64,000 nt of DNA, taken from assembly GCF_901709675.1 (NCBI RefSeq), contig NC_051087.1:4793001-4857000 (forward strand), given 5' to 3'. The notes beneath the pieces were generated by a model that made no database searches, was not told where the DNA came from, and was given only the letters and a program-made list of their open reading frames with translations. This DNA comes from Syngnathus acus (Eukaryota > Chordata > Actinopteri > Syngnathiformes > Syngnathidae). Shown one piece after another: positions 29,531 to 46,164 of this stretch (the stretch's first letter is position 1; each line of letters starts with the position of its first letter). The translations under genes and the position numbers were made by a program.

Positions 29531-31956
29531 TACACGTACGCAAAAGCGGCCGCGTAACCTTACATAACCCCCTTTGTCTTACGCCATATAGCGGCTCGCT
29601 CGTCTTTTTTGCGTCCATACGAAATGTAATAACGATCCCCAAAACAAACGCGTGCCACTTCAAAAAAGTCGCAAACACGAGTAACTCAGCCCGAAAAACA
29701 CGATGTAACGAATATCACAATGAAAACGCAAATTAAATGAGTGAAATCGTGATATTGCTATCGTTTACGGCAGAAAAAAAGTACGTAAGGGTATTTGGTC
29801 GAGTTGTTCTTGTTTGATATCAAACAAGATCCTAATAAATATTATGTGGGGGGTTTTCCCTATCATGCCAGTTGCGTACCATTGATGGCGAATTGCTTGT
29901 TTCTCTTTCGTGTATCTTCACGAGATAACCTTGAGCCCTATTATTTTTTATTTTTTTTCCAAATTCAAGACATTCATGTTTTTTTCTGGAGCACAAAAAA
30001 AAGCTGTGCATGAACATCACCTTGTTCAAAGAAAAAAACCAACACAATGCAGGAACTCAACGAATTACACTCCTGCAAATCAGTCTGACTTTTGCTGTTT
30101 TATTTATTTTTTACACGACAAATCATGTTTGTTCAGACCTCCACAATGGAGGCTCGGCCGAACCCCTGAGACTAACTCACCGAACCACTGCCCTAAGTCA
30201 TTTGGACACGATTGTGTAAGCACAATGCACAGGCCGTCATTTAGAAACAAATCCTGCAACAACAACAAAATAGTTTTTATTGGAACAATCTCGGGGTGGG
30301 GATTCAATAGGATTTTGCTCTTCCCACTGCTTTTCAGGCTTTATCGTTTCATTTTGTGTGTACCGCTACAAAATGCTATCGCCGGTGACCTAAAAAAAAA
30401 AAAAAAAAAAGACTGACATATTGAACTGTGACTCTTTGAAGCACCTGCGTGACCCTGGCTTACCACCCGACGCAAGCGTGTACTTAGTGTACGCGGGGTG
30501 CTTTGCGCCGTTTGACAGAACAAAGTGTCAAAGCGCAGGCGAACTGAAAAAGATGGGGGCTTGGTGACGTCATCAGCGCAAATTGCAAAAGTTGTACACG
30601 GCACTCCTTTATTTCGCCACTCCTGGTGCATAACGACGATACCTTTTCCATCGTCACGCAGCAAAAGGCTTTCTTTGCATGCTTTGTTGCCTTTCAAGTA
30701 ATTATATAAATGAATCTTTTTTTTTTTTTTGCTCGAACGTCTGTATCAAACATACAGTACGTGACAATATTGGCTTGGATCATAATCAAATACAACATAC
30801 AAGTATGTATTATACAATGCCAAATAAAAGACAATCGGTACAATACAAAATAGAATTCAAAATAAATCTAGCTAGGATTTTTCCACACAGCAATTACATA
30901 CAATTTAAGTTTCATAAATTGAAGGGTCTTCAAAAAAGAAAAAGTCATTGTGGAAATATGAGAGATTTGGTTTCACTTTCTAAACTTTGTGGTGAAAAAA
31001 ATATACATACGGGATAAGAGTGAACCAAAACGTCTTCATTAATATCCTTCAGACTGCCAAATATGGAAAGATTCACCCATTGATGGATAGAAGCAGATAG
31101 CAAGACAAAGTTAAGCAAATGAAAATGCCTTGAAGCGTTTTGAAAATGATGCTTTAGGGAACTCTTGCCAGCTCCAGATTTTGGCCACTTACGGTAGGTA
31201 AGAGGTCAACATTGCAAGCACATCATCAGTAACCAAAGGCCGACCTAAACAATGCAGGCCAAATGAGGTTGAATGCGACTTTATTTAAGTATAATTTCTT
31301 TTTTTACATGACTCACAATTGGGTGTTTTGGAAATTAAAGAAAAAAAGGCTCCCTGTTTTTAATCAAGAAATTATACGTCTAAAAACTTAGAAACTTTGG
31401 GTTGTTGGTGGACCATCGTTGAGTTTGTCCAGTCACCCAGTAAAAAAAATGTAATCAAAATATAGATAATAACCACTTCGTTGCACGGCACTGAAACTCC
31501 AATCTAACGGATTGTTCAAATTCTATTGCTCAGGAAGAAAACTAAAATCAACTCAAATCTGCTTTCTTAGGGGTGGGAAGGCAAGCACAGTCTCTTATGG
31601 CACAAACTATTTGACATTTCTTGGACTCACAGTATCAACAGTGATACTAAAATGCAATTTCTCCGAGTTCTCCACTGATGGGAAAAACAGGCTGCATGCC
31701 ACGTTTTGGCGCAGCACTGACTTATGCAAAATGAATATCTCTACATATAAAAACATCAAGTGCTAAAAAGAATCAGCTAAGGGTTTAAGACAAGGCTACC
31801 ATCATACCACGGACGTGTACAATTCATGTTCCCGAGTACAATTTCAACTGTAGTTTTGATGATCCTCATCTATGAGCAGGAAACATTAAAATGCTAGAGA
31901 ACCAGGATCCAGTCCTCCTCAGTGGACCATTGTGACTTTATTAAAAAAATATGTTT

Positions 31957-32177
31957 ACATATATATATATATATATGAATGAATATATATGTATATATAT
32001 TCATATAATATATATAAACATATGAATATATATATATATATATATACACACATATGAATATATATATATATATATACACACACATATGAATATATATATA
32101 TATATACACACATGAACATATATATATACACATATGAACACACACGCACATATGAACACGCACGCACACACACACGG
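31957..32177. repeat. Compound (AT)n/(CATA)n/(CA)n microsatellite
   Basis: Repeated blocks of atatatat end in acacacatatgaat, about six times, then pure cacgcacacacaca. The Tyr/Ile-rich open frames on the minus strand come from this repeat. Confidence 0.9.
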
Positions 32178-32217
32178 AGGATTTGTGGGTTATAACATTG
32201 TTTAGGCCTTGTTCAAA

Positions 32218-32681
32218 TACCGTTTTTTTCCATGTATAATACGCACCCTAAAAATGGCATGTTGATGCTGGAACAAAGCCTGTACCCATGTATAATACGC
32301 ACCCAAATTTTGACTCCTACTTAAGTCCGTAAACGTAAAATTATTTCAGAAAAAAGATCATCTTTGGGAACAACCGGATGTTATTCTGCCGGTCAGTATC
32401 ACTGCGCATGCGCTGGCAAACTCGATAGCGAAGAAACGTTTCGGATTTGTGGAGGGTACATTGTGACAGCGAACGAGCAAGCGTCTGATACGAGAGCATT
32501 GTGTTCGTATGGAGCGTGTTTGAAGTGAACAGCAGAGAAGAAAGCGCATCTGTAATGGCGGCCTCCGTATGATATCCGGATAAAAAAATAAAATAAATTG
32601 TACCCATGTACAATGTGCACCCCAGATTTTAGGACAATAAATTAGTTAGATTTTGCGCATTATACATGGAAAAAAACGGTA
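32218..32681. mobile_element. 464-bp non-autonomous DNA transposon with inverted ends
   Basis: It begins TACCGTTTTTTTCCATGTAT with aatacgcaccc following, and ends with the inverse (gcgcattatacatggaaaaaaacggta). Subterminal copies of tacccatgtataatacgcac occur at about 32283 and, inverted in position, at about 32602. The central part has no long coding frame. The TACCGT end relates it loosely to the element at 919-1091. Confidence 0.8.
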
Positions 32682-32857
32682 CCCCTAAATCGGGGCTTCC
32701 CCACCCCTAGAATGCATTCATATTCACCCAGAACCTCTTTGATGCGGGCAAGTCACTTGTGCATCATTCATATTTGGTTGAGTTCAAGTTTTACAAAATG
32801 TTTGTTTGCAGTCAGTCACTCGGCTGACCACCTCTTAGCACCAAAAGGCTGGAAATA

Positions 32858-32863
32858 TTTATT
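32858..32863 (-). terminator. suz12: SUZ12 polyadenylation signal AATAAA
   Basis: AATAAA on the minus strand lies 76 bp beyond the SUZ12 stop codon. That spacing fits a short 3' UTR. Confidence 0.6.
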
Positions 32864-32938
32864 GAAACAAGGGGGGGGGAGAAAAAAAAAAAAAACCTTC
32901 CCCTGTGACTACTACAAGTTCCAGGAATGGGGCTCACA

Positions 32939-38604
<5,666 letters not shown>

Positions 38605-41600
38605 ATGGCAGAGATCGTTCAGCAGCGGGTCGAGGACAGAATACCGGAGTTGGAGCAATTGGAAAGAGTGGGACTATTCACTAAGAAAGAAGTCAAGTAA
38701 GAAAATACGATGATAAAAACGAAGAAAAAAAAAAACCCATTATGATCGTGCGGGAGTGGTTCGACAAACATCAGGCGTAATTAACTTGTAGTTTGACTTA
38801 ACATGTTCTTTACGTAAACTTGAAAGACAAAAAGAAAAAAAATAATTAGGGTACTGCATTTGAAAATGTATATGTGACTTATGAGTTATACTTTTCCTGA
38901 ATTAGTCAAGCACAACTATGTGTTTTGCAGAGCTATCATCAAAAGGGTGACATCACTGGAGTACAAACTCCACAGGCTGATAATCAATAAAGATGATTTC
39001 ATAGGATACATACAGGTAGAGTGATCAAATCTCAAAATCACTCCCATTAATTTGACAAATTTTGAAAATGCTCATTGATAGACAATGTTGTTAAAATTGC
39101 AGTATGAAATCAACGTCCTGGAGTTGATCAAGAAGAGGAGAGCGGTTGGTGGACATATTCTATGGATGACATTATCATGATATTAATCTTTGCTGTTTAA
39201 CAAACTGCATTTTTTGACACGTTTGCTTTTGCAGCATATACGCTACCAGTTTAAGAGAGAAGAAATCGAGTTTCCCATCATACAAAGAATCAACAGTGTC
39301 TTCAAAAGGGCCACAAACAAGTGGAAGGTATTCCGGGAAAAAAAACATTCCCTTACGGATCAAGGATTAAATATTAAGGGCATGTTGCACAACGAAAGAA
39401 TAACAATCCAGTTGCGGTGCTTGATTAATTAATGATTAAGTTAGCAAATCAATAATGACCAAGAAAGCTGGAGACAAAATGTCATGTTTTTATGAGGGAA
39501 ATCTTATTTTTACAAAAAAAAACCCACTCAAAACAAAACAAAAAAATGCTGTGACTTTTAGCAACATGAGAAAAAACATTTAAGAAATGCAAAACCAACA
39601 TGTTTGCCTTGCAGGATGATGTGCAGCTTTGGCTCTCGCATGTCGCCTTTTGTAAGAAATGGGTACGTTACAAATGAATCATTCTCAATTATTTTCAATA
39701 ACAAAGGTGTAAATAGGTGACCATGTTTCCTCAGGGCACGCAGGCGCAGCTCAGCAAGGTGTTCTCAGCAATGCTGGCCATCCACCCTGATAAACCAGGT
39801 ACTCTTCTCATTCGTGGCGAATAGGAACTAAACATCAGAAGCTATTTGACCGTGTGTTTTTCTAGCACTTTGGATCATGGCAGCCAAGAGCGAGCTGGAA
39901 GAGAGGAATTCCTCAGAAAGTGCCCGACATTTGTTCCTCAGGGCTCTACGCTTCCACCCGGGCAACAAAAAAATCTACCAGGAGGTAGGGACGAAGCACT
40001 CAAGACATTTCCACCCATTTTGACTCCTAAAAAGTATTCTCGCTAACTCTGTAACGTGTCGCAGTACTTCCGCATGGAGCTGTTACACTGTGAGAAATTG
40101 CGGAAGGGGAAGGCTGAGCTGGAGCAAGCTCAGATTGACATTGTGAGTGATACATTTTAAGAAATCCATCTTGAAGTCAGACTTTAAAAAAAATGTAGAA
40201 ACGAAGGAAGTGCTTTTCAGATGCACCATAAAGCTGGATGATAAAGTCAATAAAGACATGCTCCTTTTTTTTTTAATTGGTGAATAGGGTAAATATGAGT
40301 TTTCTCCAGAGATCCTTAGCGGGAAACTAGCGATGGTTGTGTACAATGACGCCACAGACAAAAACAAAGGTCGGTGTGGTTCTTCCTTTAAAATTCTGAC
40401 ATTGTTTAACAAACTATGTATTAAGTATGCATTGTATGTTTTCATCCCACAGACGCAGAGTTTGTCATCTCACTCCTCAACATCGCATCCATTTTTGACT
40501 TCACCAAAGATTTCCAAGAGGCCATCCTTCAGGAGTGAGTGGCGGCCAAAACTAAACCGTCCCAAAAATCCAAAATGAAACTCACCCTGGCTTTCCTGTC
40601 ATCCAGCTTGCAAACCAAATTCCTTGCTGATAGCGTGACATGGGACTTCTTAGCCAAGAGGGAGCTGGAGGCTCAGTGGGAGGAGGAGGTGCTCCGGACC
40701 GCCAAGGGCCGCGCTTCCGAGGTCGACCGAAGAGAGGCAGAATGCTGTCGGGTCTACGAGAAAGGACTCGGAATCATCAACACCGGTAAGAGGATTCGCA
40801 CAACCCGCATGTGTGCCTCGGAATGAAATAAAACTCTTCTCAAATGTCTCTTCATCGTAAGAATCCATGTGGACCACCTATGTCACCTTCTGTCTGGAGA
40901 GGGCGAAAAGGAAGACAAATGTCCAAGAGTTGAAAGACAAAGTAAGAAAGTTCTTCTTCTACTTCTTTTTGCCCCTTAATGTGATTAGCAAATAGATGAA
41001 AATACTATTTGTGTTTTACAGAGACAAGAGAGGCTGCTGGGACTTCTGCAGCGTGCCCACGACTCATCACTGCTGAGGGAGGATTTCTACAAGAACTGGG
41101 TAAGACACGTGAAGAGAATTCACCCCTCGTCTTACCTAACGCAATGTCGTCGCGCAGATGCAGATCCTGCTTTTGTCGGGAGATGAAGAGGGCGCAGCCC
41201 GCATCGCCGTAGCAGCCACGCAGCGCTACAGCCAATCCGTGTCGGCGTGGAGCATGGCCTTGCAGACGCTGGTTCAGTTGGGGAAAGATGACGTCGGACC
41301 GCTGTTCCGGGATGCGCTCACGCACATTCATCCCAAGGTAAACACACCGCTAAGGTGCTGAAATAAACTATATTTAAACCTCACCACTACAAATATATAC
41401 ATGTCGCCAAGAAAAGAGTTTGTTATTGTCTTGCTTGGATTTTCATAAGCAGTAGCAGCACGAAGAGGATTACTACACTTTATGTAACTTTAGAGTTGTT
41501 AAGCCCCAAGGCATCTTGAAATACTGTCAAATTTCATGCAAAACAACGGAAAAATACACATTCTGGATTTGAAACAAATGAATCTGAATTACAATAAAAA

Positions 41601-43374
41601 GAATGATTTATTTTCTACAAATGTCATGGCTTTTTCGGTTTCTGCTAAAAAATTGTTATTAAAAAAACTTCTTCCTGAACTTCTTTTCGGCTGGCAGGAA
41701 AGCTTACCAATTTGGCGGCTGCAGGTCCAGTGGAGCGTAGTCAAGCAGAACCCAGAGGAGACGGAGGCCATTTTCAAGGTTCAAATTAAATCCGTCAGAC
41801 AACGGCGATCCGCGTTGAGCAGTTCACACGATGATGATACTTTTTGTTCTTCCCGCTTGTTCTCAGAGAGGTCTGTCCTCCGCGGTGGAGGCAGTTGCCA
41901 TGGAGATGAAAGAGGGCTATGTTGATTGGTCATATTCCACTGGGGGCTACAAGAAAGCGAGAAAGACTTTCAAAAGGTAAGTTATGCCATCCTGGCAATA
42001 ATGTCACTTAAAAGACTATGAAGGAATAACTTGTGTGTTTTAGTTTACAGGAAAACCGGCCTCTATCCAAATTTTTCTTCACCAAAATGATACACATTGA
42101 GAAAGAACAGGTGTGTGCATTCAATGCTGTATGTTGGGAAAGTGAGCTTTCAAAATACAATGATTTTTTTAGTTTTTTTAGTTTAGATTTCCAACCAAAT
42201 ATGACCAGAAAATAACTTAAAAAAAAAAAAAGGTTTGGGGGGGGGGGGGACTTAAAATATCACTCAATGTACAAAAGAAAAAAAGGTTTTACTTTTTTTA
42301 TCTCGCATCTAAATTTTGATGGGGTTTTTGTTGGACTTACAAAAGCTTGCACAATACAGCTTATACCATGATTCTCAATTCATAGCTATGACGTTTCAGA
42401 AAAAAACCCACCCACATTCTTAAATATTACTGCACATTATATTATCCTCGAAAAAAAAAGTGTAAAAAAAATTAACGTTGTGTTGATCATGCAGGAGACC
42501 CCAAAGATGAACAATCTGAGGGACTACTACGAGAGGGTCTTGCAAGAGTTTGGATCCTCTGATGAAGGTGAGACGAGAACAGGTCAAAACATCCATTAGA
42601 CACCGTACTGTCCATAAACCATTTGTTTATAAACAAGTTTAAGTCATGAGTTCCACCAGCTGGAAAAACTGCAAAAAGTAGCACCCTAAAGTGTTATAAT
42701 CTTTTAAAATAGAAATTATGTCACTGAATAGAATTGAAAGAATTAAAATATGTCAGGATAATTCAATAGACATAGTGCATCTCCTTCTGATGTGCACGCT
42801 TTGGCCAACAGGGGGCATTGTACTACCTTACCTTACATGCCGTACTCCACGTACTAATTTCAAACACAGAAAAGTTAGTCTCAATTAAACTACAATAAAA
42901 GTCATCTTTTTTTAAGGAGGATAATGAAAATATGCCTGTGAGTATATTTATGCGCTGTCTGCTGTGGTCAAGTACAAGTTTACAGTTTAGAACCACAACA
43001 GTGATGCTAGTTTTGTTGGCCTGTATGAAATTTTACATTATCTAAACATTCATAAGACTGTTTGCTCTGATTAAAATCACAAAATATAATTCTCCTCTCT
43101 TATGTTTAATTTGAGTTTAGTTTGACAGTAAATTTGAGTTTAGTTTGACAATTAACTTCAACCTGACCTGTTTGTTTGTCAAGATCTGTGGCTGGAGTAC
43201 ATCCAGGAGGAGATGGGGCCCCTTGGCCAGCCAGAGAACTGCAGCAAGATCCACTGGAGAGCCATGAAGTTTCTGGAAGGCGAAAGTGTGGAGAGGTTCA
43301 TCTCCAAATATACGCTCCTGCAGACGGGCACCTCTGAGTATAATTTGAAAAAGCAGAGGTTGCGTGTTCTTTAA
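38605..43374 (+). CDS. utp6: UTP6, small-subunit processome component, complete
   Basis: Exons: 38605-38696, 38931-39015, 39103-39144, 39235-39327, 39615-39662, 39735-39798, 39866-39984, 40065-40142, 40288-40369, 40453-40534, 40607-40785, 40862-40941, 41022-41099, 41158-41337, 41698-41778, 41867-41976, 42044-42110, 42495-42567 and 43184-43374; 1824 nt, 607 aa (human 597). All sites are GT-AG and in phase. The N terminus MAEIVQQRVEDRIPELEQLE matches human MAEIIQERIEDRLPELEQLE. Half-a-TPR (HAT) repeats are seen in KWKDDVQLWLSHVAFCKKWG, SESARHLFLRALRFHPGNKK and STGGYKKARKTFK. UTP6 belongs to the UtpB module of the U3 snoRNP-containing processome in the nucleolus and is needed for 18S rRNA processing. 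The ETS-rich divergent promoter shared with SUZ12 fits a housekeeping gene. Confidence 0.97.
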
Positions 43375-43599
43375 TCAGGAGTTGCTCAGCCTGAGGGAGC
43401 TTATGAAGATTTTGGTTGGTTTTCCACAGTCGTCATTGGACAGATGGCTTGGTTTCACCATGTTTTACCAAATCTGCTGACCAGATTCCAAATGTTTTCC
43501 AGAGATTTAGAGGGAGATGTTTCCAGTTGCAATTACGCCTTGTATTAAAGTTATGTGGCAAATTTATGTCGGTGTAATTTCCTGTTTAGACACACTTCA

Positions 43600-43605
43600 A
43601 ATAAA
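43600..43605 (+). terminator. utp6: UTP6 polyadenylation signal AATAAA
   Basis: AATAAA about 225 bp after the UTP6 stop (context cttcaaataaaattatt). Confidence 0.6.
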
Positions 43606-44035
43606 ATTATTAAATTTGTTTTGGAATAGCATCTTTGAATTCCAATGTCAGTCCAAGTCATACTTACACATTTTGGTAAATCCAATTTTAATTGATTCAA
43701 TCCAGAAATGAATGTCATCAGGTGGGCGGAATCATTCTGGTTTCTAAACCCATCAGACTCATTCAAAGGTAAAGTTAGCAAAAAATCTCAGAAAAAATAT
43801 TATACAAAGTTAGCAAAAAAACAAACAAGGCAGACAAAATGGCAACAATGTATTTCAATACTGATCCCTTTTGAAATGATAGAATTAGCAAGTTATGTAT
43901 CTTTAGCAGTAATAAGATATCAAAGCAATATCCAATGAAGAATCAATCTACTCAGCATCTTATTTGCTCCCAAACGTGAGATTATTACAATTTCACCTTT
44001 CTACACAATTGGAATCCCCTCAGTCTGCTTGACTC
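43606..44035. other. Short convergent spacer between UTP6 and the tail-anchored gene
   Basis: About 430 bp of AT-rich sequence, with no gene seen. It probably holds the 3' UTR of the minus-strand gene. Confidence 0.5.
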
Positions 44036-45122
44036 TCAAACCTTCTTGACGAAGATGTAAGTGAAGAGCACCAACATGGCCGCCAACAGTAGCCCGATGG
44101 CAAACTGGTGGACGCTGATGACCTTCTCCAGGGCGTGTATGCGCTCCTCCATGGCACTGGTATGGATGTAGTCATAGATGGAGGCCCCAATGCTCCACAC
44201 CGCCCACACCGCATCCACCAACGCCTTGATGGTGGGAGAGACCATTGAGGGGGCTGCTTGCAGCCGGGCACCCTGCACAGCCACCTCTCCCCTGGCCTTC
44301 ACCACTGTGATGAAGCACACATGACAATGAAGAACGACCTTTCGCAAAAAAAAAAATGCTGCAATGAACAATTGACTACTTGTTTCCTAGATTTAACTAT
44401 ATTGTTTGTAACTCTGGGATGCAATTATCAATTTTAAAATTATACATCTTGTCTATAAATGACCAAATGTTTTATGTCCTGAACAAATTAAATAAACGCT
44501 AATGGAATATAGTAAACCCAGTAGGATTCTCAGATGAGCAGATTCAGGCCAATTAGTGGAGGTCAGAGTTCAAGGAACACATGGTGAAGCAGCATTTAGC
44601 TGTTATGCTGCATGCAAATGGAATAAGGTACGACTAGCGATAGTGCAATATTGTTAAATACACGGACACGGCAATAAGATAAATCAAGAAAATAAATACA
44701 ATAAATACTTTAAAAAATAACAAAATTCACCATTATTGAACAAAAAAAAATCACCAATATAATTAATGCTGTAAAAAAAAAATCTATCGCGCTAAATCAT
44801 GCTGTTTATTGTGCTGCACTGTTGATGCATCTCCAAAAGTAATGGTGCATGATGAAATGAGTGAGCTCAAATAACTGTAGAATTCACTTCTCGAGCTAAA
44901 CCTGATGAACATGAGCGCGCCTATATGTGTCGAAGGAATAAAAAAAACAAAAAACCTCACCAACACAGAACAAATCTGAACGCGGTGGTCGATTCGTTGA
45001 AGAACATGCGTCCAATTGGTTCCAGAACTTGCGAATAATGTCATTTCATTTACTACCCGATTGTTTGTTTCTGTCGTTAACGCTTGTGGCTTCGCATCAA
45101 GCTCGTTTAGGAGCGTGCGCAT
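44036..45122 (-). CDS. Unrecognised small predicted tail-anchored membrane protein, two exons proposed
   Basis: The last exon, 44304-44036 (acceptor cttcatcacag, TGA at the end), is convincing. It reads VKARGEVAVQGARLQAAPSM, an amphipathic stretch (KALVDAVWAVWSIGASIYDY), a short heptad-like helix (MEERIHALEKVISVHQ) and one C-terminal membrane segment (FAIGLLLAAMLVLFTYIF) with a basic VKKV end. That is the form of a tail-anchored protein of the outer mitochondrial or ER membrane. A likely first exon, 45122-44961, starts MRTLLNELDAKPQALTTETN and ends ...DHRVQICSVL at a strong GTGAGG donor. An ETS site (acttccgg) lies at its start, as in housekeeping promoters. The two do not join in phase with the best acceptor (phase 0 to phase 1). 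Either the internal acceptor AAG at about 44297 is used (joint L/ARGEV), or an exon is missing. I do not recognise the family. Confidence 0.6.
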
Positions 45123-46110
45123 CACTTCCGGTCACTATTTCAATCCAAGAGCGCCTAATAAACTAAACTAAAATAATGGCACCGCTGGACCTATTTTTTG
45201 GCCCGTCCTGAATGACAGCATAGCAGCGAGAATAAAGTTGCTAACAGTTAAACATTAGAATCGTTAAAAACAAAAACAATCAAAAAGCATCTTTGTTGCT
45301 AACTTTAGGCTGAGTGACAGCAAACTACACGTGACCACTCAAAACGTCCAGCTTTTTTGACAGCTGTGCAATGACGACGCTTGGCCACAAGAGGTCGCCC
45401 TGCATCCGCTACAATTTGGTACAGGGGAGGGAACGAGGGCGAGATGAACCCGACAGGGATGAAACCTTTACTGGCGCCTTGACAATCACAACGCGGTGGA
45501 AGGAACACCTTGCCGAGAGCTGCGCAGCAACAGAACGCGTAGACATTTCCTTCTCTTGCTGATTGATTTGGAATAGTCCCCCCCCCCTCCCTCAAAAGAC
45601 GCACAACTGGAGAGGAGAAAGGTTGACACTCTTTTTGGGGAGGGCCGGGCAGCTCCTTCTTTTCCAGCTGTTTGGGAATATCCCGCTCACTCCCCGTCTT
45701 CAAGCCACACGGGGAGGAGTGGCTTCCTCCGTCTGCCTCCTGCCGGCTTGGCTCCCCCTGACACGGTGCTTTGGCTGGCGTGCGCACCCACCCGGGATCT
45801 CTCCCTGAGGGAGGGGGGGCTTTCTGTTTTTTTGGGAGGACACTGTTGCATGTGTTTGAGGAGACGATCATGCGCAAGGAGGGGTGGTTGTGCTGCCGCT
45901 GCTGGCAGGGGCGGTTGTGGGTGGGGGGTGTCGGGGGTGGACTGTCCGGGGCTGTTGCACAAGATTTGCCCACCCACCCTTCTTAAAGGATAATGTGGAC
46001 GAACGGGGAAGTTTGAACTCTCCTGCAGAGAGCCAGGCTACCAGACAGACAGTGGCTGCTGCAGCCCCCCCCCCCCCTTTCCTCTATGAGCCTAATGTGG
46101 ATGCTGCTGC
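45123..46110. promoter_or_regulatory. GC-rich CpG-island-like region between divergent candidate genes
   Basis: GC content rises between about 45360 and 46120, with poly-C runs (45580, 46066) and many CpG. It could serve the minus-strand tail-anchored gene and a plus-strand gene starting at 46111. Open frames of up to 222 codons on the minus strand look like composition effects (Pro/Gly-rich, overlapping frames on both strands). Confidence 0.4.
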
Positions 46111-46164
46111 ATGGACGTGACACCAACCTACCTGCAGATCGACAGGCAGCATCACCTTGACTCG
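46111..46164 (+). CDS. Possible first coding exon of an unidentified plus-strand gene
   Basis: ATG followed by 17 codons (MDVTPTYLQIDRQHHLDS) ends at a consensus donor (ACTCG/GTAGGT), phase 0, at the edge of a GC-rich island. No second exon was found in the following 18 kb. A long first intron is common for neural and developmental genes, but the identity is unknown and it may be untranslated. Confidence 0.3.

Larger units (their letters stand above)
29531..32857. other. Spacer between the Ig-like gene and the SUZ12 3' end: repeats, no gene seen
   Basis: AT-rich DNA with poly-A/T runs, a large dinucleotide repeat (31957-32177) and a 464-bp inverted-repeat transposon (32218-32681). Open frames are short and compositionally unlike proteins. 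Confidence 0.55.

Noticed and set aside
31894-32175. Tyr/Ile-rich open frames
   Set aside because: They are translations of the AT/CA microsatellite.
29265-32938. Open frames of 60-170 codons in the spacer (for example 29910-30416 plus)
   Set aside because: AT-rich, run through poly-A, with no domain and no coherent splicing.
45305-45993. Pro-rich 222-codon minus frame and overlapping plus frames
   Set aside because: GC-rich island with open frames on both strands at once; no splice structure, domains or protein-like conservation pattern.
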